Source: Microbacterium flavum
GTDB lineage: Bacteria > Actinomycetota > Actinomycetes > Actinomycetales > Microbacteriaceae
DNA length: 39,746 nucleotides
Assembly (NCBI RefSeq): GCF_018717645.1
Contig: NZ_JAFLHG010000019.1
Coordinates: 1-39,746 of the forward strand
Direction: 5' to 3'
Below, piece after piece: positions 15,992 through 23,947 of the stretch; the first letter of the stretch is position 1; each line of letters starts with the position of its first letter. The translations under genes and the position numbers were made by a program. The notes under the pieces were generated by a model. It was given only the letters and a program-made list of their open reading frames with translations, made no database searches and was not told the DNA's origin.

Positions 15992-17179
15992 TCAGAGCAC
16001 GCCGGCGCCGAGGTTGACGGGGCTGCCCTCGATGTTGCCGACGATCCCGCGGATGATGCCGACGCCGTCCGCTCCGCGGAGGCTCTCGTACCAGGCGGCG
16101 GTGGCGGCCGGGTCGTAGGCGTGCGTCTCCTCGCCGCGCTTGCGTGCGCGCAGGACCAGTTCTCCCGCGCGCTCGACGCGGATCGCCTCGTACCGGCGGA
16201 GGGTGTCCTCGATGCCGACCGTGTTCGTCGCGAAGGCGATGCCCAGGGCGAAGGCGTCCTCGAGCGCCGAGCAGGCGCCCTGGCCGATGTCGGGGGCGGT
16301 GTTGTGGGCGGCATCGCCGAGGATGGCGACCCGGCCCTTCGCCCACGTCGGGAACGGGGTGATGTCCCAGATCTCGACCCGGTTGAGCGACACGGCGGGG
16401 TCGATGGCGCCGATCAGCGCCTGCACGCCGGGAGCCCAGCCCGCGAAGGCCTCCTCCAGCGGCGCGGTGCCCTCAGCGCGGTCGTACGGGACGCCGTCCG
16501 GCTGGGGCACGTCGAACCAGAAGTAGAAGCGCCCGCCGGCGACCGGCATGACCGCGGCGCGCTTTCCGCCCGCGACATAGGTGGTCCAGGCATCCGGTGC
16601 GCCGATCGCGGTGTCCACCGGGATCAGGCCGTTGAAGTTCGTGTAGCCGGAGTACTCGCGCACGATCTCCGGTGCGCCCTCGGGCTGCACGTAGGCGCGG
16701 GTCAGGGAGCGGGCGCCGTCCGCGCCGATGACCATGTCGGCCGTGTCCGTCGCGCCGTCGGCGAAGGTGACGGTGACGGATGCCCCGTCGTCGGCGATCG
16801 CGACGACCTTGCGACCGAGGTGGATGGCCTCCTCGCCGAACGTGCGCATGAGGAGGGCCTGCAGATCGGCGCGTGCGACGGGGTACGGCTTCTGGCCGGT
16901 CTGGGCCGTCACGGGTTCCAGCGAGAAGTCGCAGAGGATCTCGCCGGTGCGGCCGTCGCGGTAGGCCATCGTGGCCATGTCGCCGCCGAGCGCGGCCACC
17001 TCGTCGCCGACGCCGAGCCAGTTGAGGACTTTGACGCCGTTCGACCACAGCGACAGCGCCGCGCCCACCGGCTTGTTCTCACGCATCTGGTCGTAGATGA
17101 CGACGTCGTGTCCGAGGCGGCGCAGCGCGATCCCCGCGCTCGTCCCGCCGATGCCCGCGCCGATGATGATGACCTTCAT
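15992..17179 (-). CDS. hpxO: FAD-dependent urate hydroxylase
   Basis: This 395-residue class A flavin monooxygenase oxidises urate to 5-hydroxyisourate using NADH and O2, replacing uricase. It has an N-terminal GXGXXG FAD motif (VIIIGAGIGGTSAG), then the FAD-ribityl motif GRVAILGDAAHNTAPDIGQGACSALEDA. It matches Klebsiella HpxO along its length, including NKPVGAALSLWSNGVK, MAYRDGRTGE and WTTYVAGGKRAAVMPVAGG. R207 and the Tyr in GRFYFW correspond to residues reported for urate binding in HpxO (recalled, not checked). ATG 17179 (MKVIIIG) is used rather than one 27 bases upstream, because the fold begins here. It lies 110 bp downstream of uraH in the same direction. A GlnR-like array sits in that gap, so it may have its own promoter. 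Confidence 0.9.
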   Translation of the reverse strand: MKVIIIGAGIGGTSAGIALRRLGHDVVIYDQMRENKPVGAALSLWSNGVKVLNWLGVGDEVAALGGDMATMAYRDGRTGEILCDFSLEPVTAQTGQKPYPVARADLQALLMRTFGEEAIHLGRKVVAIADDGASVTVTFADGATDTADMVIGADGARSLTRAYVQPEGAPEIVREYSGYTNFNGLIPVDTAIGAPDAWTTYVAGGKRAAVMPVAGGRFYFWFDVPQPDGVPYDRAEGTAPLEEAFAGWAPGVQALIGAIDPAVSLNRVEIWDITPFPTWAKGRVAILGDAAHNTAPDIGQGACSALEDAFALGIAFATNTVGIEDTLRRYEAIRVERAGELVLRARKRGEETHAYDPAATAAWYESLRGADGVGIIRGIVGNIEGSPVNLGAGVL

Positions 17180-17201
17180 GTCGGCACGGTACGGCGGACG
17201 T

Positions 17202-17239
17202 GTCACGGGCGCGTTTCCCCTCGGATGCCGAGGTGTTAC
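17202..17239. promoter_or_regulatory. GlnR-like element array upstream of hpxO
   Basis: On the plus strand, GTCAC, GTTTC, GATGC and GTTAC begin at 17202, 17213, 17224 and 17235, each separated by exactly 6 bases. Read on the hpxO strand this is GTAAC-N6-GCATC-N6-GAAAC-N6-GTGAC. The 11-bp phasing is that of a GlnR box, but the order of a- and b-type half-sites is not canonical and one is degenerate. It ends 23 bp before the hpxO ATG. Confidence 0.5.
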
Positions 17240-17289
17240 GACCGCCGGTCGTCGGTCGCTCGCTGCCCGCCGGCCCGCGGGCGCCCCGG

Positions 17290-17610
17290 TCAGCTGCCGC
17301 GGTAGGTCGTGTAGGCGAACGGGCTCAGCAGCAGAGGCACGTGGTAGTGCGGGCGGTCCGCGACGGTGAAGGCGACCGTCACGGAGGGGTGGAACGCCGC
17401 CGTCCCCTGCGCGGCGAAGTGCGCGCCCGTGGCGAAGGTCAGCGCGTAGTCGCCCGGCTCCAGGGCATCCGGACCGAGCGCGAGACGGCCGTCGGCGTCG
17501 GTCCGCCCCGACGCGAGCGCGGTGCCGGTGGCATCGCGGAGCGACACCTCGACGCCGGATGCCGGGGTCCCGGCCGTGGCATCCAGGATGTGCGTGGTCA
17601 CGTGGGTCAT
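17290..17610 (-). CDS. uraH: 5-hydroxyisourate hydrolase
   Basis: This 106-residue transthyretin-like protein hydrolyses 5-hydroxyisourate to OHCU, the second step of urate breakdown. It has the conserved start THILDATAGTPA, the catalytic His in HFAAQGTAAFHPSVTVAF, HYHVPLLLSPFAYTTYRGS, and the C-terminal tetrapeptide YRGS that distinguishes the enzyme from vertebrate transthyretin. Family proteins assemble as tetramers. The ATG at 17610 overlaps the uraD stop by four bases (ATGA), so the two are coupled. Confidence 0.95.
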   Translation of the reverse strand: MTHVTTHILDATAGTPASGVEVSLRDATGTALASGRTDADGRLALGPDALEPGDYALTFATGAHFAAQGTAAFHPSVTVAFTVADRPHYHVPLLLSPFAYTTYRGS

Positions 17611-18137
17611 GAGATCGCTCCTTCCAGGCGCAGCAGCGCGATCTGGCGCAACTGGTCGAGGGCTTCGGCGGTCTCGCTCTCGTCGTCGTTGGCTCGTCGC
17701 CGGTCGAGCTCGGCGCGCATCTGCTCGGGACTGCGCCCGGCCGCCCGGATCAGGAACACGCGGCCGAAGCGCTCCTCGTAGGCGGCGTTGCCCGCGGCGA
17801 TGGCGGCGGCGGTGGTCGCCTCAGCGGAGGCCATGGACGCCTGCTCCGACCGCGAGGCGTCCGCTTCGGCTCCGGGCCCGCGCGGTCTCTCGCCGATCCG
17901 CGGGTGATGGGCGAGCGCGGTGTCGAGGTCGGCGGCCGACCAGCCCCGAGCGAGCGCATCCGCCCGCTCGGCGAGTGCGGCGCGGGTGCCGTACGGGCGA
18001 CCGGAGACGACGGCATCCACCCACCCGGGGATCGCGGCCCAGACGGCGACGATCTCTGCGGCCGCAGAGCCATCGAGGGCGTCGAAGTCGGCGACGGACA
18101 CCGGGACGGTCGGGCGCGTCGGTGAGGCGGCGGTCAT
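17607..18137 (-). CDS. uraD: OHCU decarboxylase
   Basis: This 176-residue enzyme decarboxylates 2-oxo-4-hydroxy-4-carboxy-5-ureidoimidazoline to S-allantoin. The catalytic His lies in HHPRIGER, and the helix with SEQASMASA and the NAAYEERFGRVFLIRAAGRSPEQM segment are typical. The length is normal. It starts at ATG 18137, which overlaps the stop of the upstream regulator (ATGA), and its stop overlaps uraH. The regulator-uraD-uraH order means the regulator is co-expressed with what it presumably controls. Confidence 0.93.
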   Translation of the reverse strand: MTAASPTRPTVPVSVADFDALDGSAAAEIVAVWAAIPGWVDAVVSGRPYGTRAALAERADALARGWSAADLDTALAHHPRIGERPRGPGAEADASRSEQASMASAEATTAAAIAAGNAAYEERFGRVFLIRAAGRSPEQMRAELDRRRANDDESETAEALDQLRQIALLRLEGAIS

Positions 18138-18781
18138 CGTGCTCCGTGGACGATGAGCCAGCGGGCGATGACCGGCTCATCGGACGTGTTGTGCAGGCGG
18201 TGCGGGCGTGAGCAGGGATAGCTGATCGCGTCGCCCGCCCGCAGGACGACGCGTTCGTCGTCGAAGTCGATCGTGAGCTCGCCCGAGGTGACGGTGCCGA
18301 CCTCGTAGCCCTCGTGGCGGAACAGCTCGGTCCCCCCGTGCGCCGTCGCGCCCGGCGGGTAGGTCGACTCGAAGTAGTCCACGCCGGGGGTAGCGATGGG
18401 CGAGATCCGCCGGAACGTGACGCCGTTCTCGAGGACGATCGGGTCGTCGTGCTCGGCGTGGGCGGCCCGGTGGAGGCCGAAGCTCAGCGGGGCATCCGCG
18501 GCTTCGTCGCCCGCCGAATCGAACACCGAGGTCAGGGGCACGTCGAGCTCGTCGGTGATCGCGATCAGCCGCGACACGCTCGGCTGCATGACGCCGCGCT
18601 CGATCTGCGAGACGGCGCTCGGCGAGATGCCGAGCCGTCGCGCCAGATCGCGCGCCGACATCCCGCGCGCCATGCGGAGAGCGCGCAGGCGCTCGCCGAC
18701 GCCCTCGCCGGCGGCGTCGACCCTGACGGCGGCGCGGTCCACGGGGTCGAGGTCGGGGTCGAGGGCGGAGACGCGGCTCAT
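18134..18781 (-). CDS. XRE-cupin transcriptional regulator
   Basis: This 215-residue protein has an XRE helix-turn-helix at about 28-85 (LRALRMARGMSARDLARRLGISPSAVSQIERG) and a C-terminal cupin domain at about 140-212 (PPGATAHGGTELFRHEGYEVGTVTSGELTIDF, then AGDAISYPCSRPHRLHN). The cupin probably senses a small ligand, here likely a purine intermediate such as urate or allantoin (inference from position). It heads the uraD-uraH operon and faces the NCS1-allB-allC operon. The two TGAAG-N6-CTTCA sites in the shared gap are its probable operators. It differs in family from the known purine regulators PucR, AllR and HpxR. Confidence 0.85.
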   Translation of the reverse strand: MSRVSALDPDLDPVDRAAVRVDAAGEGVGERLRALRMARGMSARDLARRLGISPSAVSQIERGVMQPSVSRLIAITDELDVPLTSVFDSAGDEAADAPLSFGLHRAAHAEHDDPIVLENGVTFRRISPIATPGVDYFESTYPPGATAHGGTELFRHEGYEVGTVTSGELTIDFDDERVVLRAGDAISYPCSRPHRLHNTSDEPVIARWLIVHGAR

Positions 18782-18851
18782 GCCCAGATCGTATCCGCCG
18801 CGCGGACGCGTCGGCGCGCTCGCACAGCCCCCGACACGCGTTCGTCACACA

Positions 18852-18867
18852 TGAAGCTCAGGCTTCA
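18852..18867. promoter_or_regulatory. Inverted repeat TGAAG-N6-CTTCA, copy 1
   Basis: TGAAG (18852-18856) and CTTCA (18863-18867) form a perfect inverted repeat, and the flanking bases extend it to TGAAGC/GCTTCA with a 4-base centre. It lies 70 bp upstream of the XRE-cupin ATG and is a candidate operator for that protein. Confidence 0.7.
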
Positions 18868-18874
18868 CACGGAT

Positions 18875-18890
18875 GTTACAGACGCGAAAC
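18875..18890 (+). promoter_or_regulatory. GlnR-like box GTTAC-N6-GAAAC
   Basis: GTTAC (18875-18879), six bases, GAAAC (18886-18890) is an exact match to the actinobacterial GlnR half-box pair GTnAC-N6-GAAAC. It sits between the two TGAAG-N6-CTTCA repeats and 110 bp upstream of the NCS1 permease ATG. It would join nitrogen control to substrate control at one divergent promoter. Confidence 0.6.
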
Positions 18891-18903
18891 CGGCCCCGCT
18901 GTG

Positions 18904-18919
18904 TGAAGCAATAACTTCA
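18904..18919. promoter_or_regulatory. Inverted repeat TGAAG-N6-CTTCA, copy 2
   Basis: TGAAG (18904-18908) and CTTCA (18915-18919), extended to GTGAAG/CTTCAC, form a second copy of the site at 18852-18867. The centre-to-centre distance is 52 bp, about five helical turns, so two dimers would sit on the same DNA face. It lies 82 bp upstream of the NCS1 permease ATG. Confidence 0.7.
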
Positions 18920-19000
18920 CTCATACGCACCACCAGGCCTCGGACTCCACGTCGCGGTCCGCTCCACTCCGTCACCCATCGGACACACCTGGAAGGCACC

Positions 19001-20677
19001 ATGACCTCTCACATCCCGCCCGCCACGGGCGCCTACGACATCGTCGAGGCCGCCGGCATGCCCGTCGGCTCCGGCAACATGAAGCCGCAGTACGACGAGC
19101 GCCTCGCCAACGAGGACCTCGCGCCGCTGCGCAAGCAGAAGTGGACCTCGTACAACATCTTCGCGTTCTGGATGAGCGACGTGCACTCCGTCGGCGGGTA
19201 CGTCACCGCCGGATCGCTGTTCGCCCTCGGCCTGCAGAGCTGGCAGGTGCTCATCGCTCTGCTGGTCGGCATCCTGATCGTCCAGTACTTCGCGAACCTC
19301 GTCGCCAAGCCCAGCCAGAAGACGGGCGTGCCCTACCCCGTCGTCAACCGGGCGATCTTCGGCATCCGCGGCGCGAATATCCCCGCCGTCATCCGCGGGC
19401 TCATCGCGATCGCCTGGTACGGCGTGCAGACGTTCCTCGCGGCCGAGTCGCTGAACATCGTGTTCCTGAAGTTCATCCCCGGCTCCGCGGCGCTGCTGGA
19501 CGTGTCCTTCCTCGGGCTGTCGGCGCTCGGCTGGATCTCCTACGGCATCCTCTGGGTCGCGCAGTTCCTGCTCTTCTGGAACGGCATGGAGGTCATCCGC
19601 CGCTTCATCGACTTCGCCGGACCCGCCGTGTACGTGGTGATGATCGCGCTCGCGATCTACCTCGTCTCGCAGGCCGGGTGGGAGAACATCTCGTTCACCC
19701 TGTCGACGAAGGAGCTCGACTTCTGGGAGTCCGTCCCCGTGATGTTCGCGGCGATCGCCCTGGTGGTCGCGTACTTCTCCGGACCCATGCTGAACTTCGG
19801 CGACTTCGCCCGATACGGCAAGAGCTTCGCGGCCGTCAAACGCGGCAACTTCTGGGGCCTGCCGGTGAACTTCCTGTTCTTCTCGCTCCTCACCGTCATC
19901 ACCGCGTCGGCGACCGTCCCGGTCTTCGGCGAGCTCATCACCGACCCGATCAAGACGGTCGAGGCGATCGACGGCTGGTTCGCGATCCTCCTCGGTGGCC
20001 TCACATTCGTCACGGCGACCGTCGGCATCAACATCGTCGCGAACTTCATCTCGCCCGCCTTCGACTTCTCCAACGTCGCGCCGAACAAGATCTCCTGGCG
20101 TGCGGGCGGCATGATCGCCGCCGTCGGCTCGGTGTTCCTCACCCCGTGGAACTGGTACTCCAACGATGACGCGATCCACTACACGCTCGGCCTCCTCGGC
20201 GCGCTGATCGGACCGCTGTTCGGCATCCTCATCGCCGGGTACTACGTCGCCGGACGCCAGCGCATCAAAACGGATGCCATGTTCACCATGGACCCGACCG
20301 GGCCCTACTGGTACCGCCGCGGTTTCAACCCGAACGCCATGAAGGCGCTGCTCGTCGCCGGCATCCCGGCCGTCTTCTTCGGGGTCTTCCCGAAGCTGTT
20401 CGCCGACATGGGGCTGTTCGACATCGCGTGGATCAGCGACTACAGCTGGTTCATCGGGTGCGGTCTCGGCTACGCGTCGTTCGTCCTGTTCGAGCGCCTC
20501 GACCCCCGCGTGCCGACCTTCGCAGGCGAGACCGAGGGCGTCTCGGACGGCGTTCTGGACGGAGCCGCGGCCACCGCGGGCTCGGAGCCCCCGGCGATCT
20601 CGGGCGAGGTGCCGGTCGCGGTGGCGGGTCCGGTCGATGCGGGTGCGGCGCCGCGGAAGGCGACGCCCGCTCCGTGA
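19001..20677 (+). CDS. NCS1 family allantoin/hydantoin/purine permease
   Basis: This 558-residue sodium- or proton-coupled symporter has 12 membrane segments and resembles Mhp1 (hydantoin) and PucI (allantoin). Landmarks: WMSDVHSVGGYVTAGSLFALGL in the first helix, AIAWYGVQTFLAAES (the Trp that stacks on the substrate ring in Mhp1), FSGPMLNFGDFARYG, and GINIVANFISPAFDFSNV (substrate-contact Asn). The last 50 residues are an Ala/Pro/Gly-rich cytoplasmic tail. ATG 19001 is chosen because GGAAGG precedes it and the protein starts like its relatives; an in-frame ATG at 18851 would run through the operator region. It is the first gene of the coupled allantoin operon, so allantoin is the most likely cargo. 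Confidence 0.88.
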   Translation: MTSHIPPATGAYDIVEAAGMPVGSGNMKPQYDERLANEDLAPLRKQKWTSYNIFAFWMSDVHSVGGYVTAGSLFALGLQSWQVLIALLVGILIVQYFANLVAKPSQKTGVPYPVVNRAIFGIRGANIPAVIRGLIAIAWYGVQTFLAAESLNIVFLKFIPGSAALLDVSFLGLSALGWISYGILWVAQFLLFWNGMEVIRRFIDFAGPAVYVVMIALAIYLVSQAGWENISFTLSTKELDFWESVPVMFAAIALVVAYFSGPMLNFGDFARYGKSFAAVKRGNFWGLPVNFLFFSLLTVITASATVPVFGELITDPIKTVEAIDGWFAILLGGLTFVTATVGINIVANFISPAFDFSNVAPNKISWRAGGMIAAVGSVFLTPWNWYSNDDAIHYTLGLLGALIGPLFGILIAGYYVAGRQRIKTDAMFTMDPTGPYWYRRGFNPNAMKALLVAGIPAVFFGVFPKLFADMGLFDIAWISDYSWFIGCGLGYASFVLFERLDPRVPTFAGETEGVSDGVLDGAAATAGSEPPAISGEVPVAVAGPVDAGAAPRKATPAP

Positions 20678-21459
20678 GGGTCCTGCTCATCAACCCCAAC
20701 ACCTCCCGGGCGATGACCGCGAAGATCGCGGTCGCCGCCCGGGAGGCGGCGGGCGCGGGCGTCGAGATCGCGGCCGTCTGCCCCGACCCCGGTCACGGCC
20801 CGGAGGCCGTCGAGAGCCACGTCGACGAGGTCGCCGCATCCGCGGCGATCGTCGATCTCATCCGTCGTGACCTCGCCGCAGGCGGCAGCGACGCGTACGT
20901 CATCGCCTGCTTCGGCGACCCGGGCCTCGACGCCGCGCGCGAGCTGGTCGACGTGCCGGTCCTCGGCATCGCCGAGGCCGCGATGCACGTCGCGGCCATC
21001 GCAGGGCGCCGGTTCGCGATCGTGACGACGCTCGGGCGGACTCTCGGCCGCGCGCGCGACCTCGTCGCCCGCTACGGCATGGAGCACGCGTGCTCCCACT
21101 ACCTGGCCGTCGAGATCCCCGTCCTCGCACTCGAGGAGGCCGACCCCGAGACCACTGCGGCGATCGAGCGCGCCTGCCTCGGAGCGCTCGACGCCCCCGC
21201 GGGCGAGGCGGCGGACGTCGTCGTGCTGGGCTGCGCCGGGATGGCGGACCTCTGCACGCTGCTCGCCGGCCGGGTGGGGGCGCCGGTCATCGACGGCGTC
21301 GCCGCGGCGGTGGGCCTCGCGGCGGGCATGGTGCGGATGGGCGTGCGCACCGGCATCCGCGGCGAGTACGCGCCGCCGCCGACGCGGAAACACGGGCGAA
21401 ACGACACCTCGGTAACGTCGGACGGGTTCCCGAGAGAGGCGGCGCAGTGGCAGCTGTGA
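20674..21459 (+). CDS. Asp/Glu/hydantoin racemase family, probable allantoin racemase
   Basis: This 261-residue enzyme is of the racemase family that includes hydantoin racemase and Klebsiella HpxA allantoin racemase. It begins VRVLLINPNTSRAMT, as these do. The two catalytic cysteines are in VIACFGDPGLDAARE and VVLGCAGMADL. It would convert non-preferred allantoin enantiomers for AllB. The start is GTG 20674, overlapping the permease stop (GTGA). The last 25 residues are outside the fold and contain GAAAC-N6-GAAAC in their DNA, just before allB. Confidence 0.85.
   Translation: MRVLLINPNTSRAMTAKIAVAAREAAGAGVEIAAVCPDPGHGPEAVESHVDEVAASAAIVDLIRRDLAAGGSDAYVIACFGDPGLDAARELVDVPVLGIAEAAMHVAAIAGRRFAIVTTLGRTLGRARDLVARYGMEHACSHYLAVEIPVLALEEADPETTAAIERACLGALDAPAGEAADVVVLGCAGMADLCTLLAGRVGAPVIDGVAAAVGLAAGMVRMGVRTGIRGEYAPPPTRKHGRNDTSVTSDGFPREAAQWQL
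21387..21402 (+). promoter_or_regulatory. Paired GAAAC elements before allB
   Basis: GAAAC at 21387-21391 and again at 21398-21402 are separated by exactly six bases, inside the 3' end of the racemase gene and about 45 bp before the allB start. The phasing is that of the GlnR-like sites elsewhere in the island, but no GTnAC half-site is in register (a GTAAC at 21412 is 3 bp out of phase). It may be an internal control site or a coincidence. Confidence 0.25.
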
Positions 21460-22856
21460 GTGTGTTCCGCGCCGAGCGCGCGTGGATCGAGGGCGCGTTC
21501 CGGCCCGCCGAGGTCCGCATCGCGGATGGCGTCATCGCCGAGGTGGTGCTGCTCGACCCGTCCGACTCGCTCGCGGACGCCGGTGCGGATGCCGCCTCGG
21601 CTGACGGAGTGACCGTGCTCGCGGAGGGCGAGGTGCTCCTGCCGGGCCTCGTCGACTCGCACGTGCACCTCGACGAGCCCGGTCGCACCGAGTGGGAGGG
21701 CTTCGCGACGGGCACCGCCGCGGCCGCCGCGGGAGGCATCACGACCCTCTTCGACATGCCGCTGAACTCCGTCCCGGTGACGACGACGCCCGAAGCGCTC
21801 GCCGCCAAGCGGGCCGCCGCGACGGGCAAGCTCGCCGTCGACGTGGGCTACTGGGGCGGCGCTGTCCCCGAGAACCTGGGCTCCCTGCGCGCGCTCGCCG
21901 CCGCCGGCGTGGTCGGCTTCAAGTGCTTCCTCGTGCCCAGCGGCATCGACGAGTTCGGACACCTGGATGCCGTGGGAGTGCGCGCCGCGCTGGCCGAGCT
22001 CGCCGCCTTCGACGGCCTGCTCATCGCCCACGCCGAGGACGAGGCGCACCTCCACGCCGCGGCCGCAGCGGTCGGCGCCGGCGCCGACGGTTCCCTCGGC
22101 CGCGACTACGACACGTTCCTGCGCAGCCGGCCGCCCGTCAGCGAGGAGGCCGCGATCGGGGCGGTGATCGACGCCCTGCGCGAGACCGGCGGCCGCGGCC
22201 ACATCGTCCACGTCGCCGACGGCGCCGCGCTCGATCTGATCCGACGGGCGAAAGCCGACGGCATCCGCCTCACGATCGAGACCTGCCCCCATTACCTGAC
22301 GCTCGCCGCCGAGGATGTCCCCGACGGGGCGAGCGCGTTCAAGTGCTGTCCCCCGATCCGTGGCCGCGCGAACCAGGACCTCCTCTGGGAGGGCGTCGTC
22401 GACGGGACGATCGACGCGATCGTCAGCGACCACTCGCCCTCGACGCTCGCCCTGAAGTCGGCCGGCGGAGGGGACTTCGGCCTGGCCTGGGGCGGGATCG
22501 CGGGCGTGCAGACAGGATTCGCGAGCGTCTGGACCGAGGCCGCACGCCGCGGCATCCCGCTCGAGAGCCTGCTGTCGTTGTTCACGACGGGGCCCGCGCG
22601 CGTCGCCGGCGTGCCCGGACTCGGCGAGATCCGGGTGGGGACGCGGGCGAACCTGACCGTCTTCGCGCCCGAGCGGGAGTGGGTCGTCGACGCGCATCGG
22701 CTGCTGTACCGCCACAAGCTGTCGCCGTGGGACGGTCGCCGCCTGCGCGGCGCCACCTCGACGACGGTCGTCGGCGGGGAGATCGTCTACCGTTCGGGTG
22801 ACGACGATGCCCGGGCGCGTCCCGGGGTGGAGGTACTGGTGGAGGTCCTGGCATGA
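21447..22856 (+). CDS. allB: Allantoinase
   Basis: This 469-residue cyclic amidohydrolase opens the hydantoin ring of allantoin to allantoate. Binuclear metal-site residues are visible: DSHVHLDEPGRTEWEGF (HxH), the carboxylated Lys in VVGFKCFLVPSGI, HAEDEAH, GHIVHVAD and the Asp in IVSDHSPSTLALK. The length is close to E. coli AllB. GTG 21447 is preferred over GTG 21456 because AGAGAGG lies seven bases before it; both overlap the end of the racemase gene. Residues about 35-50 hold a small Ala/Asp-rich insertion. The stop overlaps the formamidase-like gene (ATGA). Confidence 0.93.
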   Translation: MAAVSVFRAERAWIEGAFRPAEVRIADGVIAEVVLLDPSDSLADAGADAASADGVTVLAEGEVLLPGLVDSHVHLDEPGRTEWEGFATGTAAAAAGGITTLFDMPLNSVPVTTTPEALAAKRAAATGKLAVDVGYWGGAVPENLGSLRALAAAGVVGFKCFLVPSGIDEFGHLDAVGVRAALAELAAFDGLLIAHAEDEAHLHAAAAAVGAGADGSLGRDYDTFLRSRPPVSEEAAIGAVIDALRETGGRGHIVHVADGAALDLIRRAKADGIRLTIETCPHYLTLAAEDVPDGASAFKCCPPIRGRANQDLLWEGVVDGTIDAIVSDHSPSTLALKSAGGGDFGLAWGGIAGVQTGFASVWTEAARRGIPLESLLSLFTTGPARVAGVPGLGEIRVGTRANLTVFAPEREWVVDAHRLLYRHKLSPWDGRRLRGATSTTVVGGEIVYRSGDDDARARPGVEVLVEVLA

Positions 22857-23947
22857 GCCCGACGGAGATCCTGCAGCCGGGCGTCGGCCCGGTCGTCGGC
22901 GAGCAGTACCTGGCGGCCTCGCCCGAGACGGTGCTGTGGGGGCGGCTGCCCTGCGCCACGGACGCACCCGTCCTGGCCATCGCCGCCGGGTCCTCGGTGA
23001 CGATCGACACGATCAGCCACGAAGGCATCCTGCCCGATCAGGGACAGGACCCGCTCGGCTACTTCACGGGTCACGGCGTCTCCGGCGACGCGGTTCTGGT
23101 GGATGCCATCGAGATCGCCGCGGCGGCCCCCCGCGACCCCCTCCTGGACGGCCCGCACGTGATCACCGGCCCGATCTTCGTCGAGGGCGCCGAGGTCGGC
23201 GATCTGCTGAAGATCACGGTCCTCGACCTTCGGCCGCGGGTGCCCTACGGCGTGATCTCCAACCGGCACGGCAAGGGCGCACTCGTGGGCGTGCTGCCCC
23301 GCGGGCCCGAGAACGTCAGCGTCTTCACCTCGGTTTCGGATGGGGTCGGGACTCTTCCGCTCGTCGAGGGCGGCGAACGGGTCGTGCGCTTCCCGCTCGC
23401 GCCGTTCCTCGGCACGATGGGGGTCGCCGTCGCGGGCGACGAACGTCCGCACTCGGTGCCGCCGGGGGCGCACGGCGGCAACATCGACATCAATCTGCTG
23501 GTCGAGGGGACCGTGCTCTACCTGCCCGTGCAGGTGCCCGGCGCCCTCGCGTACGTCGGCGATCCGCATTTCGCGCAGGGCGACGGCGAGGTGGCGCTGA
23601 CAGCCCTCGAGGCATCCCTGCGGGCGACCCTCCGCTTCGAGGTCGTGCCGCGGGCCGAGGCCCTCGCCGCCTTCGGCGAGGTCACCGGGCCGCTCGTCCG
23701 CACGGGCGAATACCTCGTGCCGACGGGGCTGGACCCCGACCTGAACGAGGCGATGCGGGCCGCCGTCCGCGCATCGCTCGAGCTGCTCCAGGCCCGGTAC
23801 GGCATGGCCGAGCACCTGGCCTACGCCTACCTGTCGGCGGCGACGGACTTCGACATCTCGCAGGTCGTGGACATCGTCTGCGGCGTCCACGCCCGGATCC
23901 GCGAGGCGGACTTCGCCGCGATCGTGCCCCCGGGGTCGGGCGCATGA
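22853..23947 (+). CDS. Acetamidase/formamidase family amidohydrolase
   Basis: This 364-residue protein is of the FmdA/AmdA family, metal-dependent amidases that cleave small amides. Conserved features include VTIDTISHEG with LPDQGQDPLGYFTGHG, HVITGPIFVEGAEVGDLLKITVLDL, a GGNIDINLL stretch and QVPGALAYVGDPHFAQGDGE. In this operon the small amide is unlikely to be formamide itself. Oxamate (from oxalurate) or a carbamoyl intermediate downstream of PucG is a better guess, which would make it a stand-in for the unrelated oxamate amidohydrolase HpxW. It is coupled by ATGA overlaps to allB and to the small ORF that follows. Confidence 0.85.
   Translation: MSPTEILQPGVGPVVGEQYLAASPETVLWGRLPCATDAPVLAIAAGSSVTIDTISHEGILPDQGQDPLGYFTGHGVSGDAVLVDAIEIAAAAPRDPLLDGPHVITGPIFVEGAEVGDLLKITVLDLRPRVPYGVISNRHGKGALVGVLPRGPENVSVFTSVSDGVGTLPLVEGGERVVRFPLAPFLGTMGVAVAGDERPHSVPPGAHGGNIDINLLVEGTVLYLPVQVPGALAYVGDPHFAQGDGEVALTALEASLRATLRFEVVPRAEALAAFGEVTGPLVRTGEYLVPTGLDPDLNEAMRAAVRASLELLQARYGMAEHLAYAYLSAATDFDISQVVDIVCGVHARIREADFAAIVPPGSGA

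Noticed and set aside
18851..19000. Upstream in-frame ATG at 18851 as the NCS1 permease start
   Set aside because: It would place coding sequence over two inverted repeats and a GlnR-like box. The ATG at 19001 has a good ribosome site and gives the family-typical N-terminus.
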